A stretch of 64,000 bases of DNA from NCBI GenBank assembly GCA_016720855.1, contig JADKJU010000001.1, forward strand, positions 179,501 through 243,500, read 5' to 3'. Position numbers and translations under genes: made by a program. The notes under the pieces were generated by a model that was given only the letters and a program-made list of their open reading frames with translations, had not been told where the DNA came from and ran no database searches. Origin of the DNA: Betaproteobacteria bacterium (lineage in GTDB: Bacteria; Pseudomonadota; Gammaproteobacteria; Burkholderiales; Usitatibacteraceae). Shown in pieces: positions 16,890 to 24,551 of the stretch; positions within the stretch are counted from its first letter, which is position 1, and every line of letters starts with the position of its first letter.

Positions 16890-17356
16890 CCGCGCCCGCC
16901 CCCGATCTCAAGGGCGACGGGCTGGCCGTCGCGATCGTCTGGAGCCGGTTCAATGAGGACATCGTCCGGGAACTCCTCACGGCCTGCGACCGCGAGCTGG
17001 TGAGCCTGGGCGTCGCGCCCGCCGACATCGACGTGGTGAGCGTGCCCGGCGCACTCGAGATACCCCTGGCGTTGCAGGCGCTCGCGCTGCGCACGCGCGG
17101 CTTCGGGCACCGCTACGACGCGCTGGTGGCCCTGGGCGCGGTGATCCGCGGCGAGACTTACCATTTCGAGGTCGTCTCGAACGAAAGCGCACGCGGCATC
17201 CTCGAGGTCCAGCTGGAGACAGGCGTGCCGGTCGCCAATGCGGTCCTCACCGCGAGCACGGAGCAGCAGGCGCGCGAGCGCGCGGCCGTGAAAGGCGCGG
17301 AAGCGGCGCGCGTCGCCGTCGAGATGGCCAACCTGCTGAAGGCGGTGAGCGGATGA
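16886..17356 (+). CDS. ribH: 6,7-dimethyl-8-ribityllumazine synthase
   Basis: RibH condenses the RibB product with the pyrimidine from RibD to give lumazine, and usually assembles into pentamers or capsids. The 156-residue product has the SRFNEDIVRELL substrate region, the GALEIP motif, ALGAVIRGETYHFEVV (catalytic histidine) and PVANAVLT. It overlaps both ribBA and nusB by 4 bases in ATGA arrangements, so the three are translated in a coupled series. Confidence 0.97.
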   Translation: MTAPAPDLKGDGLAVAIVWSRFNEDIVRELLTACDRELVSLGVAPADIDVVSVPGALEIPLALQALALRTRGFGHRYDALVALGAVIRGETYHFEVVSNESARGILEVQLETGVPVANAVLTASTEQQARERAAVKGAEAARVAVEMANLLKAVSG

Positions 17357-17853
17357 GATCCCCCCGGCGCCGCGCGCGCGAGTTCGCGCTGCAGGGCCTG
17401 TACGAGTGGCAGCTCACCGGCTCCTCGGCTGTCGAGATCGCCGGCAACCTTGCCGGGCTCGAAGGCTATGGCGCGGCGGACACCGCCTTCCTCGAGTCGG
17501 AGCTTGCCGGCGTGATCGACCAGGCCGCGGGCCTGCAGGCGCTGCTCGAACCCCTGGCCGACCGGAAGTGGGCGGAGGTGAGCCCGGTCGAAAAGGCGAT
17601 CCTCCTCATCGGTGCGTGGGAAATCTCGCGCGTGCCGGACATGCCGTTCCGGGTTTCCATCAACGAGGCCATCGAGCTCGCCAAGCGGTTCGGCGGCACC
17701 GACGGCCACAAGTACGTGAACGGCATCCTCGATCGGGTGGCACTGGCCCTGCGCCCCGAGGAAGTCGCGGCCGGCCGAACGGCTGAAAGGAAACCCAGAA
17801 AGTCTTCCCGGGGAGCCGTACGCGCCTCCCCACCGAAAAAGGCAGAAGCATGA
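17353..17853 (+). CDS. nusB: Transcription antitermination factor NusB
   Basis: NusB binds boxA RNA with NusE to prevent premature termination on rRNA operons. The 166-residue product begins with the typical RRRAREFALQGLYEWQL helix and contains SPVEKAILLIGAWE and INEAIELAKRFGGTDGHKYVNGILD. The basic C-terminal tail of about 25 residues is longer than the minimal protein and probably disordered. The gene overlaps ribH upstream and thiL downstream, both by 4 bases. Confidence 0.96.
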   Translation: MRSPRRRAREFALQGLYEWQLTGSSAVEIAGNLAGLEGYGAADTAFLESELAGVIDQAAGLQALLEPLADRKWAEVSPVEKAILLIGAWEISRVPDMPFRVSINEAIELAKRFGGTDGHKYVNGILDRVALALRPEEVAAGRTAERKPRKSSRGAVRASPPKKAEA

Positions 17854-18821
17854 TCAAACCGTCCCCCGAATTCGACCTGATTGCCCGGCACTTCACGCGT
17901 CCCGCGCGCAATGCCGTGCTCGGCGTCGGCGACGATTGCGCCCTCGTCGATGTCTCGAACGGCATGGACCTTGCCGTTTCCACCGACACGATGGTGTCGG
18001 GCACCCACTTCTTCCCGGACGCGGACCCCGAGGCGCTCGGCCACAAGGCGCTCGCGGTGAACCTCTCCGACATGGCGGCCATGGGGGCGATGCCCTACTG
18101 GGCCATGCTCGCCCTCACGGTCCCGGATGTGAATCACGAATGGCTCGCCAAGTTCGCCAAGGGTTTCTTCGACCTGGCCGAGGAGTTCGGCGTCTCCCTC
18201 ATCGGCGGCGACACCACGAAGGGGCCGCTCACGGTGACGGTCACGATCATGGGCGAGGTGCCCGCCGGCGCGGCGCTGCGCCGCAACGGCGCCAAGGCCG
18301 GCCACGACATCTGGGTGTCGGGCAACCTCGGCGACGCAGCCCTCGCGGTGGCGCACCGGCGCGGGCTGCTCAAGCTTGCCGAAGGCGAATACATGGAAGC
18401 CGCCATGCGCCTGTACGAGCCCATGCCGCGAGTAAGGCTCGGGCAGGCGCTGCGCGGCCTCGCCACGAGCGCCATCGACATCTCCGACGGCCTGCTGGCG
18501 GACCTCGACCACATCTGCTCCCTGTCGAAGGTGGGCGCCACCGTCGAAGCCGACCGCCTGCCGGTCTCCGCGATCGGCGCGAAACACATCGACAGCCCGG
18601 CGGGGCTCACCGCGGTGGTGGCGGGCGGCGACGACTACGAACTGTGCTTCACGGCGCCGACCAATGCGCGCGACAGCATCGAGGACCTCACGGAAGTCCT
18701 GGGAGTGCCGCTCACGCGCATCGGCGAGATCCGCAAGGGCAAGGGCGTCTCGCTGGTCGGGGCGGACGGAAAGCCGATCGCGGTTGACGGGCGTGGATTC
18801 GACCACTTCACGGCGTCCTGA
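17850..18821 (+). CDS. thiL: Thiamine-monophosphate kinase
   Basis: ThiL phosphorylates thiamine monophosphate to the active diphosphate cofactor. The 323-residue product carries the family signatures EFDLIARHF, GVGDDCALVD, STDTMVSGTHF, the magnesium loop NLSDMAAMGA and GGDTTKGP. The length is normal. It overlaps nusB by 4 bases; the pgpA start most likely lies inside its 3' end. The ribH-nusB-thiL-pgpA order is widely conserved in proteobacteria. Confidence 0.97.
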   Translation: MIKPSPEFDLIARHFTRPARNAVLGVGDDCALVDVSNGMDLAVSTDTMVSGTHFFPDADPEALGHKALAVNLSDMAAMGAMPYWAMLALTVPDVNHEWLAKFAKGFFDLAEEFGVSLIGGDTTKGPLTVTVTIMGEVPAGAALRRNGAKAGHDIWVSGNLGDAALAVAHRRGLLKLAEGEYMEAAMRLYEPMPRVRLGQALRGLATSAIDISDGLLADLDHICSLSKVGATVEADRLPVSAIGAKHIDSPAGLTAVVAGGDDYELCFTAPTNARDSIEDLTEVLGVPLTRIGEIRKGKGVSLVGADGKPIAVDGRGFDHFTAS

Positions 18822-19308
18822 CGCGCGCTTCCTGGTCGCGCATCCCGCGCACTTCATCGCCCTGGGATTCGGGGCGGGGCTCGCGCCTCGCGCGCCGGGC
18901 ACCTTCGGAACGCTCGCCGCGCTGGCGCTCTACTGGCTGCTCGCGCCGATCCTGCCGCCGCTGGCCATCGCCTTCCTCGCCGTGCCGCTCTTCTTCGTGG
19001 GGGTCTGGGCATGCGACGTGGCGGGAAGGAACCTCGGGGTCGAGGATCATGGCGCCGTCGTGTGGGACGAGATCGTCGCTTTCCTGCCGCTCGCGGCGCT
19101 TGCCTCGGCAAGCCTTTGGCTGCAGGCGCTCGCCTTCGTGCTCTTCCGCCTCTTCGATATCTGGAAACCCTTTCCCATTCGCCAGTTCGAGTCCCGCGTG
19201 AAGGGAGGGCTGGGCGTCATGCTCGACGACCTGCTGGCCGCCTGCTATGCCTACCTTGCCTTCGCCCTCGTGGTCATCGCGGTCCATCGCCTGCCCTTCT
19301 CGACATGA
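18793..19308 (+). CDS. pgpA: Phosphatidylglycerophosphatase A
   Basis: PgpA removes a phosphate from phosphatidylglycerophosphate in the inner membrane to give phosphatidylglycerol. About 171 residues are predicted from a GTG at 18793, which overlaps thiL by 29 bases; a TTG at 18784 is an alternative and the start is uncertain. Motifs include GFGAGLAPRAPGTFGTLAAL, VEDHGAVVWDEIVAF and FDIWKPFPI, with four hydrophobic segments. The stop overlaps the ugpQ start (ATGA). Confidence 0.9.
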   Translation: MDSTTSRRPDARFLVAHPAHFIALGFGAGLAPRAPGTFGTLAALALYWLLAPILPPLAIAFLAVPLFFVGVWACDVAGRNLGVEDHGAVVWDEIVAFLPLAALASASLWLQALAFVLFRLFDIWKPFPIRQFESRVKGGLGVMLDDLLAACYAYLAFALVVIAVHRLPFST

Positions 19309-20054
19309 AACCCTGGCCTTATCCCCGCCTGACGGCCCACCGGGGCGGCGGCAAGCTCGCCCCGGAAAATACCCTCGCCGCCATTCGCCTGGGCCATTCC
19401 CTGGGCTTCCGGTCTGCCGAAATCGACGTTCGGTTTTCGAGGGACGGTGTCGAAGTCGTCCAGCACGATGCGCTGCTCGACCGCACGACGAACGGGACGG
19501 GACCGCTTGCGGAACGCACCTGGGCCGAACTGTCCTCGCTCGACGCCGGCGCACGGCATTCCGAGGCCTTCCGGGGCGAGCCCCTGGCGCGCCTGTCCGA
19601 TGCGGCGAACCTGCTGCAGTCGCTGCGGATGTCCGTTCAGGTGGAAATCAAGCGTATCCCCGGGCTCCATCGGCAGTGCGGAGAGCGGGTGGCGCGGGCC
19701 GTCGCGAAATACTGGCAGGGGGCCGTTGAGGCCCCCCTGATCATTTCCTTCTCGTCCGAGGCCGTCGATGCGGCGAGGGTGGCCGAACCGGCACTCCCGC
19801 GGGGATGGATTGTCGAGGAGCCGTGGGACGGCGACCTGGCGCCCCTGGCCCGCCTCGACGTGGTTTCGCTGCATCTGGAGCACGTCCTGATCAACCCGGC
19901 GCTGGTCGCACGTGTCCATGGGGAAGGCCGCAGGCTGCTTGCGTGGACCGTGAACGACGTCGCCCGGGCCGAGGAATTACTGGCCATGGGAGTTGACGGG
20001 CTCGTGACCGACAACCTGCAGGAGTTCGCGACCCGCTTTCCGGAGTTGCTTTAG
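19305..20054 (+). CDS. ugpQ: Glycerophosphodiester phosphodiesterase
   Basis: A cytoplasmic enzyme that splits deacylated phospholipids into glycerol-3-phosphate and an alcohol. The 249-residue TIM-barrel protein has the catalytic histidine in TAHRGGGKLAPENTLAA, the metal site in EIDVRFSRDGVEVVQHD, and a C-terminal WTVNDVARAEELLAMGVDG typical of the family. There is no signal peptide, so it is the UgpQ rather than the periplasmic GlpQ type. Coupling to pgpA suggests a shared phospholipid-metabolism role. It is the last gene of the rib-thiL run; no terminator was recognised after it. Confidence 0.92.
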   Translation: MKPWPYPRLTAHRGGGKLAPENTLAAIRLGHSLGFRSAEIDVRFSRDGVEVVQHDALLDRTTNGTGPLAERTWAELSSLDAGARHSEAFRGEPLARLSDAANLLQSLRMSVQVEIKRIPGLHRQCGERVARAVAKYWQGAVEAPLIISFSSEAVDAARVAEPALPRGWIVEEPWDGDLAPLARLDVVSLHLEHVLINPALVARVHGEGRRLLAWTVNDVARAEELLAMGVDGLVTDNLQEFATRFPELL

Positions 20055-20114
20055 CGGGCTTCGTGTTTCTTCAACGCTTTGCGCGCCATTCTTCAGGCGC
20101 CGCTGCAGAAGCTA

Positions 20115-20144
20115 TTGCCAAGCCCCTGATTTCGTGCCTAATAT
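20115..20144 (+). promoter_or_regulatory. Sigma-70-type promoter for the ParA-like gene
   Basis: TTGCCA (20115-20120) and TAATAT (20139-20144) are separated by 18 bases, about 75 bases before the GTG start at 20219. This suggests the gene is transcribed independently of ugpQ. Confidence 0.6.
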
Positions 20145-20218
20145 GGTCGCGAAATCCACGCCATGCTCGGGAATGCGCGCATGGCTCCCTTGGCTGCACA
20201 ACTTCCCGGCAGGTTTCC

Positions 20219-21022
20219 GTGGCACGCATCGCTGTCTTCAACCAGAAGGGCGGCGTCGGCAAGACGACGACGACGCTCAACCTCGCGGCCGCCATCGCGG
20301 CTCACGGCGGCATGCCGCTCGCCATCGATCTCGACCCGCAGGCGCACCTGTCCACGATCGCGGGGGCGGCGCCGCGAAACGCGGACGCAAGCATCTACGC
20401 GTTCTACCGGGACGCCCGCCCGCTATCGAGCCTCGTCGTGGATACCCCGCTCGGGTGGCCGGTCATCGCGGCGCACATCGAGCTTGCCAAGGTGGATACC
20501 CAGTTCGGCAAGGGACCGAACGTCCTCAACCGATTGCGCGCAGGGCTCGCGCGGGACGGAATGGGCGAAGCCGGCTGCGTGCTCATCGATTGCTGTCCGA
20601 TGCTGGGCGTGCTCTCCCTGTCGGCCATCTTTGCCGCAGAGAGGATCCTCGTGCCCGTCTCGGCCGATTATCTTGCCGTGAAGGGGGCGATACAGGTCGC
20701 GCGCACGCTGGACGCGTTGCAGCGTGTTGTCGGGCGGCGCATCGAACGCCGCTACGTCATCACGCGATTCGACGGGCGGCGCAAGATGTCGTGGGACATC
20801 CTGGGGACCTTCAAGGCCCGCTTCGGGGCGGACCTAGCCGAGTCCCGGATCTCGGAAAACGTGAGCATCGCCGAGAGCCCCTTCACCGATCGCGATGTCT
20901 TTTCCCACGCGCCCGCGAGCCGGGGTGCCGCGGACTACGCGGCGCTCTTCGAGGAGTTGGAACTGTCGGGATTTCTCGGGCCGTCCGTGGTCGCCCCGGC
21001 GGCCCTTGCCGCCGTCGCGTAG
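20219..21022 (+). CDS. Orphan ParA/Soj-family ATPase
   Basis: A 267-residue cytoplasmic P-loop ATPase of the ParA/MinD group. The deviant Walker A is at residues 10-17 (KGGVGKTT), with the signature lysine Lys10; LAIDLDPQAHLS follows, and VLIDCCPMLGVLSL matches the Walker B region. A GTG at 20219 gives the family-normal start (MARIAVFNQKGG); longer versions of the frame add a non-homologous N-terminus. No ParB or parS is seen nearby, so this is not the chromosomal partition gene pair. It may position another cellular structure, but the cargo is unknown. Confidence 0.85.
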   Translation: MARIAVFNQKGGVGKTTTTLNLAAAIAAHGGMPLAIDLDPQAHLSTIAGAAPRNADASIYAFYRDARPLSSLVVDTPLGWPVIAAHIELAKVDTQFGKGPNVLNRLRAGLARDGMGEAGCVLIDCCPMLGVLSLSAIFAAERILVPVSADYLAVKGAIQVARTLDALQRVVGRRIERRYVITRFDGRRKMSWDILGTFKARFGADLAESRISENVSIAESPFTDRDVFSHAPASRGAADYAALFEELELSGFLGPSVVAPAALAAVA

Positions 21023-21029
21023 AGGGCGT

Positions 21030-21269
21030 TCAGGCGTCGTTGCGCCGACCCTCGTCGGCGATCAGCGAGATCACCCCTTCGAAGTCGGAAGCGTCCGAGG
21101 GCGCCGAATTGAGGACTTCCTTCGCCTCGACGACCTCGCAATGGTGGTACACCTGCCGCAGCTTGCGCTCGGCTTCTTCCCGGTCGCGGCCCTGGATCGT
21201 GAGGTTGTCCACGAAGGAGCCTCCGCGCGTGCGAATGCGGAAGCCGAATTTCTTCATTTCCACGGACAT
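21030..21269 (-). CDS. Small conserved-looking protein of unknown function
   Basis: A 79-residue protein convergent with the ParA-like gene and only 8 bases from its stop. The ATG at 21269 has GGAGGGG upstream, and codon use matches neighbours, so it is probably real. The product has a beta-rich N-terminus (MKKFGFRIRTRGGSFVDNLT) followed by a charged helix with REEAERKLRQVY, and one cysteine. It resembles a small alpha/beta domain, but no family is recognised. Placement suggests nothing definite about its job. Confidence 0.65.
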   Translation of the reverse strand: MSVEMKKFGFRIRTRGGSFVDNLTIQGRDREEAERKLRQVYHHCEVVEAKEVLNSAPSDASDFEGVISLIADEGRRNDA

Positions 21270-21306
21270 GGCGGTGCCCCTCCCGGAGTGGTCCCCGGCA
21301 AGCCGT

Positions 21307-22716
21307 CTATGCGGCGATGGCCCGGGGCGATCGTAGCTTCGCATCGAGGTCCCGGAGCGCCGTCCGGAGCCCTTCCTCGACCACCGGGTGGTAGAAGGGC
21401 ATCTCGAGCATCGAAGCGACGGTCATTCTGTTCGCTGCCGCCCAGGCGAGCAAGTGCCCGATGTGCTCGGCCGCCGGCCCGGCCATCTCGGCCCCGAGGA
21501 AGAGCCCCGTGGCACGATCCGCGTACACGCGCAGGTGGCCGCGGTTCCTGCGCATGACCCGCGCGCGTCCCTGGTCGGCGAAGGAAACCTCGCCTGTCTC
21601 GAAGGTGCCCGGGGAGAGCTTTGCGTACCCTGCGCCCACGATCGCGATCTGCGGATCGGTGAACACCACCGCCAGCGGCATGCGCCGCTTCCCCGGCTGC
21701 ACGGCCGGCATCCGCGCGGCATTGTCGCCGGCGATGCGGCCCTCGTCCGCGGCCTCGTGCAGCAGGGGGATGAAGTTCGCGGCATCGCCTGCGATGAAGA
21801 GGGGAGTGTCGCCAATACGCAGCGTGGTCGAGTCGAAGCGAGGGACGCCGGCGGCATCGAGATCTAGCCCGAGGGATTCGAGCCCCAGTCCGTCGATATT
21901 CGGGCGCCGGCCCGTCGCCGCGAGCACATGGTCGAAGCACTCCGTGCGCACGGTGCCATCGAGGCGCGTGTACTCCACCTCGACGCCATTCGCGACGCGC
22001 GCCACGCGCTTCACGCGGGCATCCGGGTCGAGGTAAAGCTCCGACGAAATCGCCTGCACGGCCGCATCCCGCACCACGGGGTCGGTGAGGGGGCCGACGC
22101 GGCCGCCGCGGCCCAGGACCACCACGCGCACGCCCAGTCGGGCCAGGGCCTGCCCCAGTTCGAGGCCGATGACGCCGGGGCCGAAGACGGCCACGGAACC
22201 GGGCAGATCGTCCCAGGAAAAGACATCGTCGTTCACCACAAGGCGATCGCCGGCTCCCGCGAGCATCTCCGGGACGGTGGGCCGCGAGCCGGTGGCAATC
22301 ACGATCGCGCGGGCGGCGATGCGCGTGTGTCCCCCGACCTCGAGGGTATTGCGGTCGATGAAGCGAGCCATTCCGGCAACGCGATCGGCCGCAGGGATTC
22401 TCTCGACGCTCTCGAGGACGAAGCCCACGAACCGGTCTCGCTCTCGCTTCACGCGGTTCATGACCTGCCGGCCGTCAATGCGCTTGGCTCCCGTGAGGTG
22501 GATGCCGAAGCCCGCGGCATCGTCGATCACGTGCGACGCCTCCGCGGCGGCCAGGAGCAGCTTGGAAGGCATGCAGCCCACGCGAGCGCACGTGGTGCCG
22601 TGGGAGCCGCCTTCGATGAGCACGGCGCGAGCGCCGTGCGCCTGCGCTGCCCGATAGGCGGCGAGGCCGGCGGTCCCGGCTCCAATGACGGCAACATCTA
22701 CGCTGAGGGTATTCAT
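21307..22716 (-). CDS. Dihydrolipoamide dehydrogenase-like flavoprotein disulfide reductase
   Basis: A 469-residue FAD/NAD(P)H-dependent class I disulfide reductase. It has the FAD motif VIGAGTAGLAA near residues 9-20, redox-active cysteines Cys43 and Cys48 in TCARVGCMPSK, the second dinucleotide motif VFGPGVIGLELGQAL, the FIAGDAAN motif, and a C-terminal YHPVVEEGL with the catalytic-type histidine. No lipoyl or 2-oxo-acid dehydrogenase genes are nearby, so a role in pyruvate dehydrogenase is unlikely. It lies 57 bases downstream of a peroxiredoxin-glutaredoxin fusion on the same strand, so it may reduce that protein or a related thiol carrier; this is inference. Confidence 0.85.
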   Translation of the reverse strand: MNTLSVDVAVIGAGTAGLAAYRAAQAHGARAVLIEGGSHGTTCARVGCMPSKLLLAAAEASHVIDDAAGFGIHLTGAKRIDGRQVMNRVKRERDRFVGFVLESVERIPAADRVAGMARFIDRNTLEVGGHTRIAARAIVIATGSRPTVPEMLAGAGDRLVVNDDVFSWDDLPGSVAVFGPGVIGLELGQALARLGVRVVVLGRGGRVGPLTDPVVRDAAVQAISSELYLDPDARVKRVARVANGVEVEYTRLDGTVRTECFDHVLAATGRRPNIDGLGLESLGLDLDAAGVPRFDSTTLRIGDTPLFIAGDAANFIPLLHEAADEGRIAGDNAARMPAVQPGKRRMPLAVVFTDPQIAIVGAGYAKLSPGTFETGEVSFADQGRARVMRRNRGHLRVYADRATGLFLGAEMAGPAAEHIGHLLAWAAANRMTVASMLEMPFYHPVVEEGLRTALRDLDAKLRSPRAIAA

Positions 22717-22733
22717 GGCGATCTCCTGAGATC

Positions 22734-22764
22734 ACGCGGGCCGGGCCGGAAGGCCGGCCCGCGT
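22734..22764. repeat. 11-bp GC-rich inverted repeat between the peroxiredoxin and flavoprotein genes
   Basis: ACGCGGGCCGG (22734-22744) and CCGGCCCGCGT (22754-22764) form a perfect 11-bp stem. No T tract follows on the minus strand, so it is more likely an intercistronic mRNA hairpin that sets the ratio of the two proteins than a full terminator. Confidence 0.55.
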
Positions 22765-22773
22765 GTGTGCCGC

Positions 22774-23523
22774 TTACGCCGCGAGTTTCCGGCTTGCCGC
22801 GAAATGAGCGGCGAGATCTTCCGCGCCGCCGATGTGACGCCCACCGATGAACACCTGCGGAGCCGTGCCGCGACCCGAAACCGCGCGTATTGTCGAAAAG
22901 GTCACGCCCTTGCCGAGCGAGACTTCCTCGTACGCAACGCCGTTCGACTCGAGCAGCGCCCTGGCGCGGGCGCAATGCGGGCAGCCGGGCTTGCTGAAGA
23001 TGACGGCGGGCTCCGGGGCCTTCACGGCGGGCGCCAGGTATCCGAGCATCGTGTCCGCATCCGACACCTCGAACGGGTCGCCTTCCTTCTCGGGCTCGAT
23101 GAACTGCTTCACGATGACGCCGTCCTTCACGAGCATCGAGTAGCGCCACGAGCGCTTGCCGAAGCCCAGGCTCGCCTTGTCGACGAGCATGCCCATCTTC
23201 TCCGAAAACTCGCCGTTGCCGTCCGGGATGAACGTGACGTTCGGCGCGTCCTGGTCCTTCTGCCACTCGGCCATCACGAAGCCGTCGTTCACCGACAGAC
23301 ACACGATCTCGTCCACGCCGAGCCCGGAAAAGGTGGCGGCCAGCTCGTTGTAGCGGGGCAGGTGGGTCGTGGAGCAAGTCGGCGTGTAGGCGCCGGGCAG
23401 GCCGAACACAATCACTGTCCTGCCGGCGAAGATCTGGTCCGTGGTCACGTCCTTCCACTGGTTGTCCTGGCGGGTGCGGAACGTGACGGCGGGAACGCGC
23501 TGGCCTTCGTTGTTCTTGAACAT
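22774..23523 (-). CDS. Peroxiredoxin-glutaredoxin fusion (Prx5/Grx hybrid)
   Basis: A 249-residue glutathione-dependent peroxidase with its own reductant domain. The N-terminal Prx5 domain has the peroxidatic cysteine Cys50 in GAYTPTCS. The C-terminal glutaredoxin domain has the CPHC active site at residues 181-184 and the APQVFIGG segment. Similar hybrids in Haemophilus and other proteobacteria reduce hydrogen peroxide and alkyl peroxides. The ATG at 23523 removes a non-homologous AT-rich extension. It is divergent from oxyR with overlapping promoters and an OxyR-like half-site, so peroxide induction is likely. Confidence 0.95.
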   Translation of the reverse strand: MFKNNEGQRVPAVTFRTRQDNQWKDVTTDQIFAGRTVIVFGLPGAYTPTCSTTHLPRYNELAATFSGLGVDEIVCLSVNDGFVMAEWQKDQDAPNVTFIPDGNGEFSEKMGMLVDKASLGFGKRSWRYSMLVKDGVIVKQFIEPEKEGDPFEVSDADTMLGYLAPAVKAPEPAVIFSKPGCPHCARARALLESNGVAYEEVSLGKGVTFSTIRAVSGRGTAPQVFIGGRHIGGAEDLAAHFAASRKLAA

Positions 23524-23560
23524 GGGGGTCTCCGGGGTTGGTTGATTAGCTTGATTCCGA

Positions 23561-23590
23561 ATTATAGGGTTTATCGATTGGTATTTCCAA
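23561..23590 (-). promoter_or_regulatory. Promoter of the peroxiredoxin-glutaredoxin gene
   Basis: On the minus strand, TTGGAA (23590-23585) and the perfect -10 TATAAT (23566-23561) are separated by 18 bases, about 38 bases before the ATG. It overlaps the oxyR promoter and the OxyR-like site. Confidence 0.7.
23564..23578. promoter_or_regulatory. Possible OxyR binding half-site
   Basis: ATAG-N7-CGAT matches the OxyR half-element ATAG-N7-CTAT at seven of eight outer positions. It overlaps the -10 of the peroxiredoxin promoter and the -35 of oxyR. The second half-element expected one turn away is poor, so the site is tentative. Confidence 0.4.
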
Positions 23591-23607
23591 TTAATTATGG
23601 ATATACT
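23578..23607 (+). promoter_or_regulatory. Promoter of oxyR
   Basis: TTGGTA (23578-23583) and TATACT (23602-23607) are separated by 18 bases, 29 bases before the oxyR ATG. It is interleaved with the divergent peroxiredoxin promoter. Confidence 0.55.
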
Positions 23608-23636
23608 TGCGATAGCCAACACCAATCGAGCAGCCC

Positions 23637-24551
23637 ATGACCCTGACGGAACTGCGGTATGTCGTCGCCCTCGCGCAGGAGCGGCATTTCGGCCGCGCGG
23701 CGCAGAAATGCTTCGTGACCCAGCCCACGCTCTCGCTGGCGCTCGCCAAGCTGGAAGACGAGCTGGGCGTTCGCCTCTTCGAGCGCAACAAGAACGAGGT
23801 GCTGGTCACGGCCGTGGGGGTCGGGATCATCGAGCAGGCCCGGCGCGTGCTGGACGAAGCAGGCAAGATCCAGTCGCTCGCCCGCGGCAGCCAGGACCAG
23901 CTCGCGGGCGCCCTGCGGCTGGGTGTCATTCCCACGATCGGCCCTTACCTGCTGCCCGAGCTGGTGCCGATCCTGCGCAAGCGTGCGCCGGGCATGCCGC
24001 TCATGATCGAGGAGAACTTCACCGGCAACCTGGCTCCGATGCTTCGCGACGGGGAGATCGACGCGGCCATCATCGCGATGCCGTTCACCCTTCCGGGAGT
24101 CCAGACCAGGGCGCTCTACGAGGAACCGTTCAGCGTCGTGGTGCCCGTCGGTCACGCGTGGGCGACGAAGAAGCGCGTGCGCCCCAACGAGCTCGCCGCA
24201 GAGAACCTGCTGGTGCTCAAAGCGGGGCACTGCTTTCGCGAGCAGGTGCTCGAAGCCTGTCCCGGCCAGGCCAACACGGCAAACCCCGAGGGCGGGAAGT
24301 CGGGCAGCTCGCTCGAGACCATCCGCAACATGGTGGCGTCCGGGCTCGGCGTGAGCGTGCTGCCGGCCACGGCCCTGCAGGCGCGCTACACGAGCCGGCT
24401 GGTCAAGGAAATCCCGTTCACCGAACCGGTGCCTTCCCGGAAGGTGGCCATTGCCTGGCGTTCGAGCTTCTCGCGGCCGCAGGCAGTGAGCACGGTGGCC
24501 AAGGCGATCCTCGAAGTGAAGCTTGCCTGCCTGAAAATGTCGGCTGCCTAG
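23637..24551 (+). CDS. oxyR: Hydrogen peroxide-sensing LysR-type regulator OxyR
   Basis: OxyR activates peroxide-defence genes when an intramolecular disulfide forms. The 304-residue product has a LysR HTH at the N-terminus (LRYVVALAQERHFGRAAQ...QPTLSLALAKLE) and an effector domain. The two sensor cysteines fall at residues 199 and 208 (GHC...LEAC), exactly the positions known in Escherichia coli OxyR. This makes OxyR a firmer call than generic LysR. It is divergent from the Prx5-glutaredoxin gene and overlaps the convergent DUF3501 gene by 4 bases. Confidence 0.95.
   Translation: MTLTELRYVVALAQERHFGRAAQKCFVTQPTLSLALAKLEDELGVRLFERNKNEVLVTAVGVGIIEQARRVLDEAGKIQSLARGSQDQLAGALRLGVIPTIGPYLLPELVPILRKRAPGMPLMIEENFTGNLAPMLRDGEIDAAIIAMPFTLPGVQTRALYEEPFSVVVPVGHAWATKKRVRPNELAAENLLVLKAGHCFREQVLEACPGQANTANPEGGKSGSSLETIRNMVASGLGVSVLPATALQARYTSRLVKEIPFTEPVPSRKVAIAWRSSFSRPQAVSTVAKAILEVKLACLKMSAA

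Noticed and set aside
20063..20218. Longer N-terminus for the ParA-like protein (start at 20063)
   Set aside because: The extra 52 residues are not ParA-like and overlap the promoter TTGCCA-N18-TAATAT; the GTG at 20219 gives the family-normal start.
21307..22716. Calling the flavoprotein a mercuric reductase
   Set aside because: No MerA N-terminal heavy-metal domain and no C-terminal vicinal cysteine pair; no mer genes nearby.
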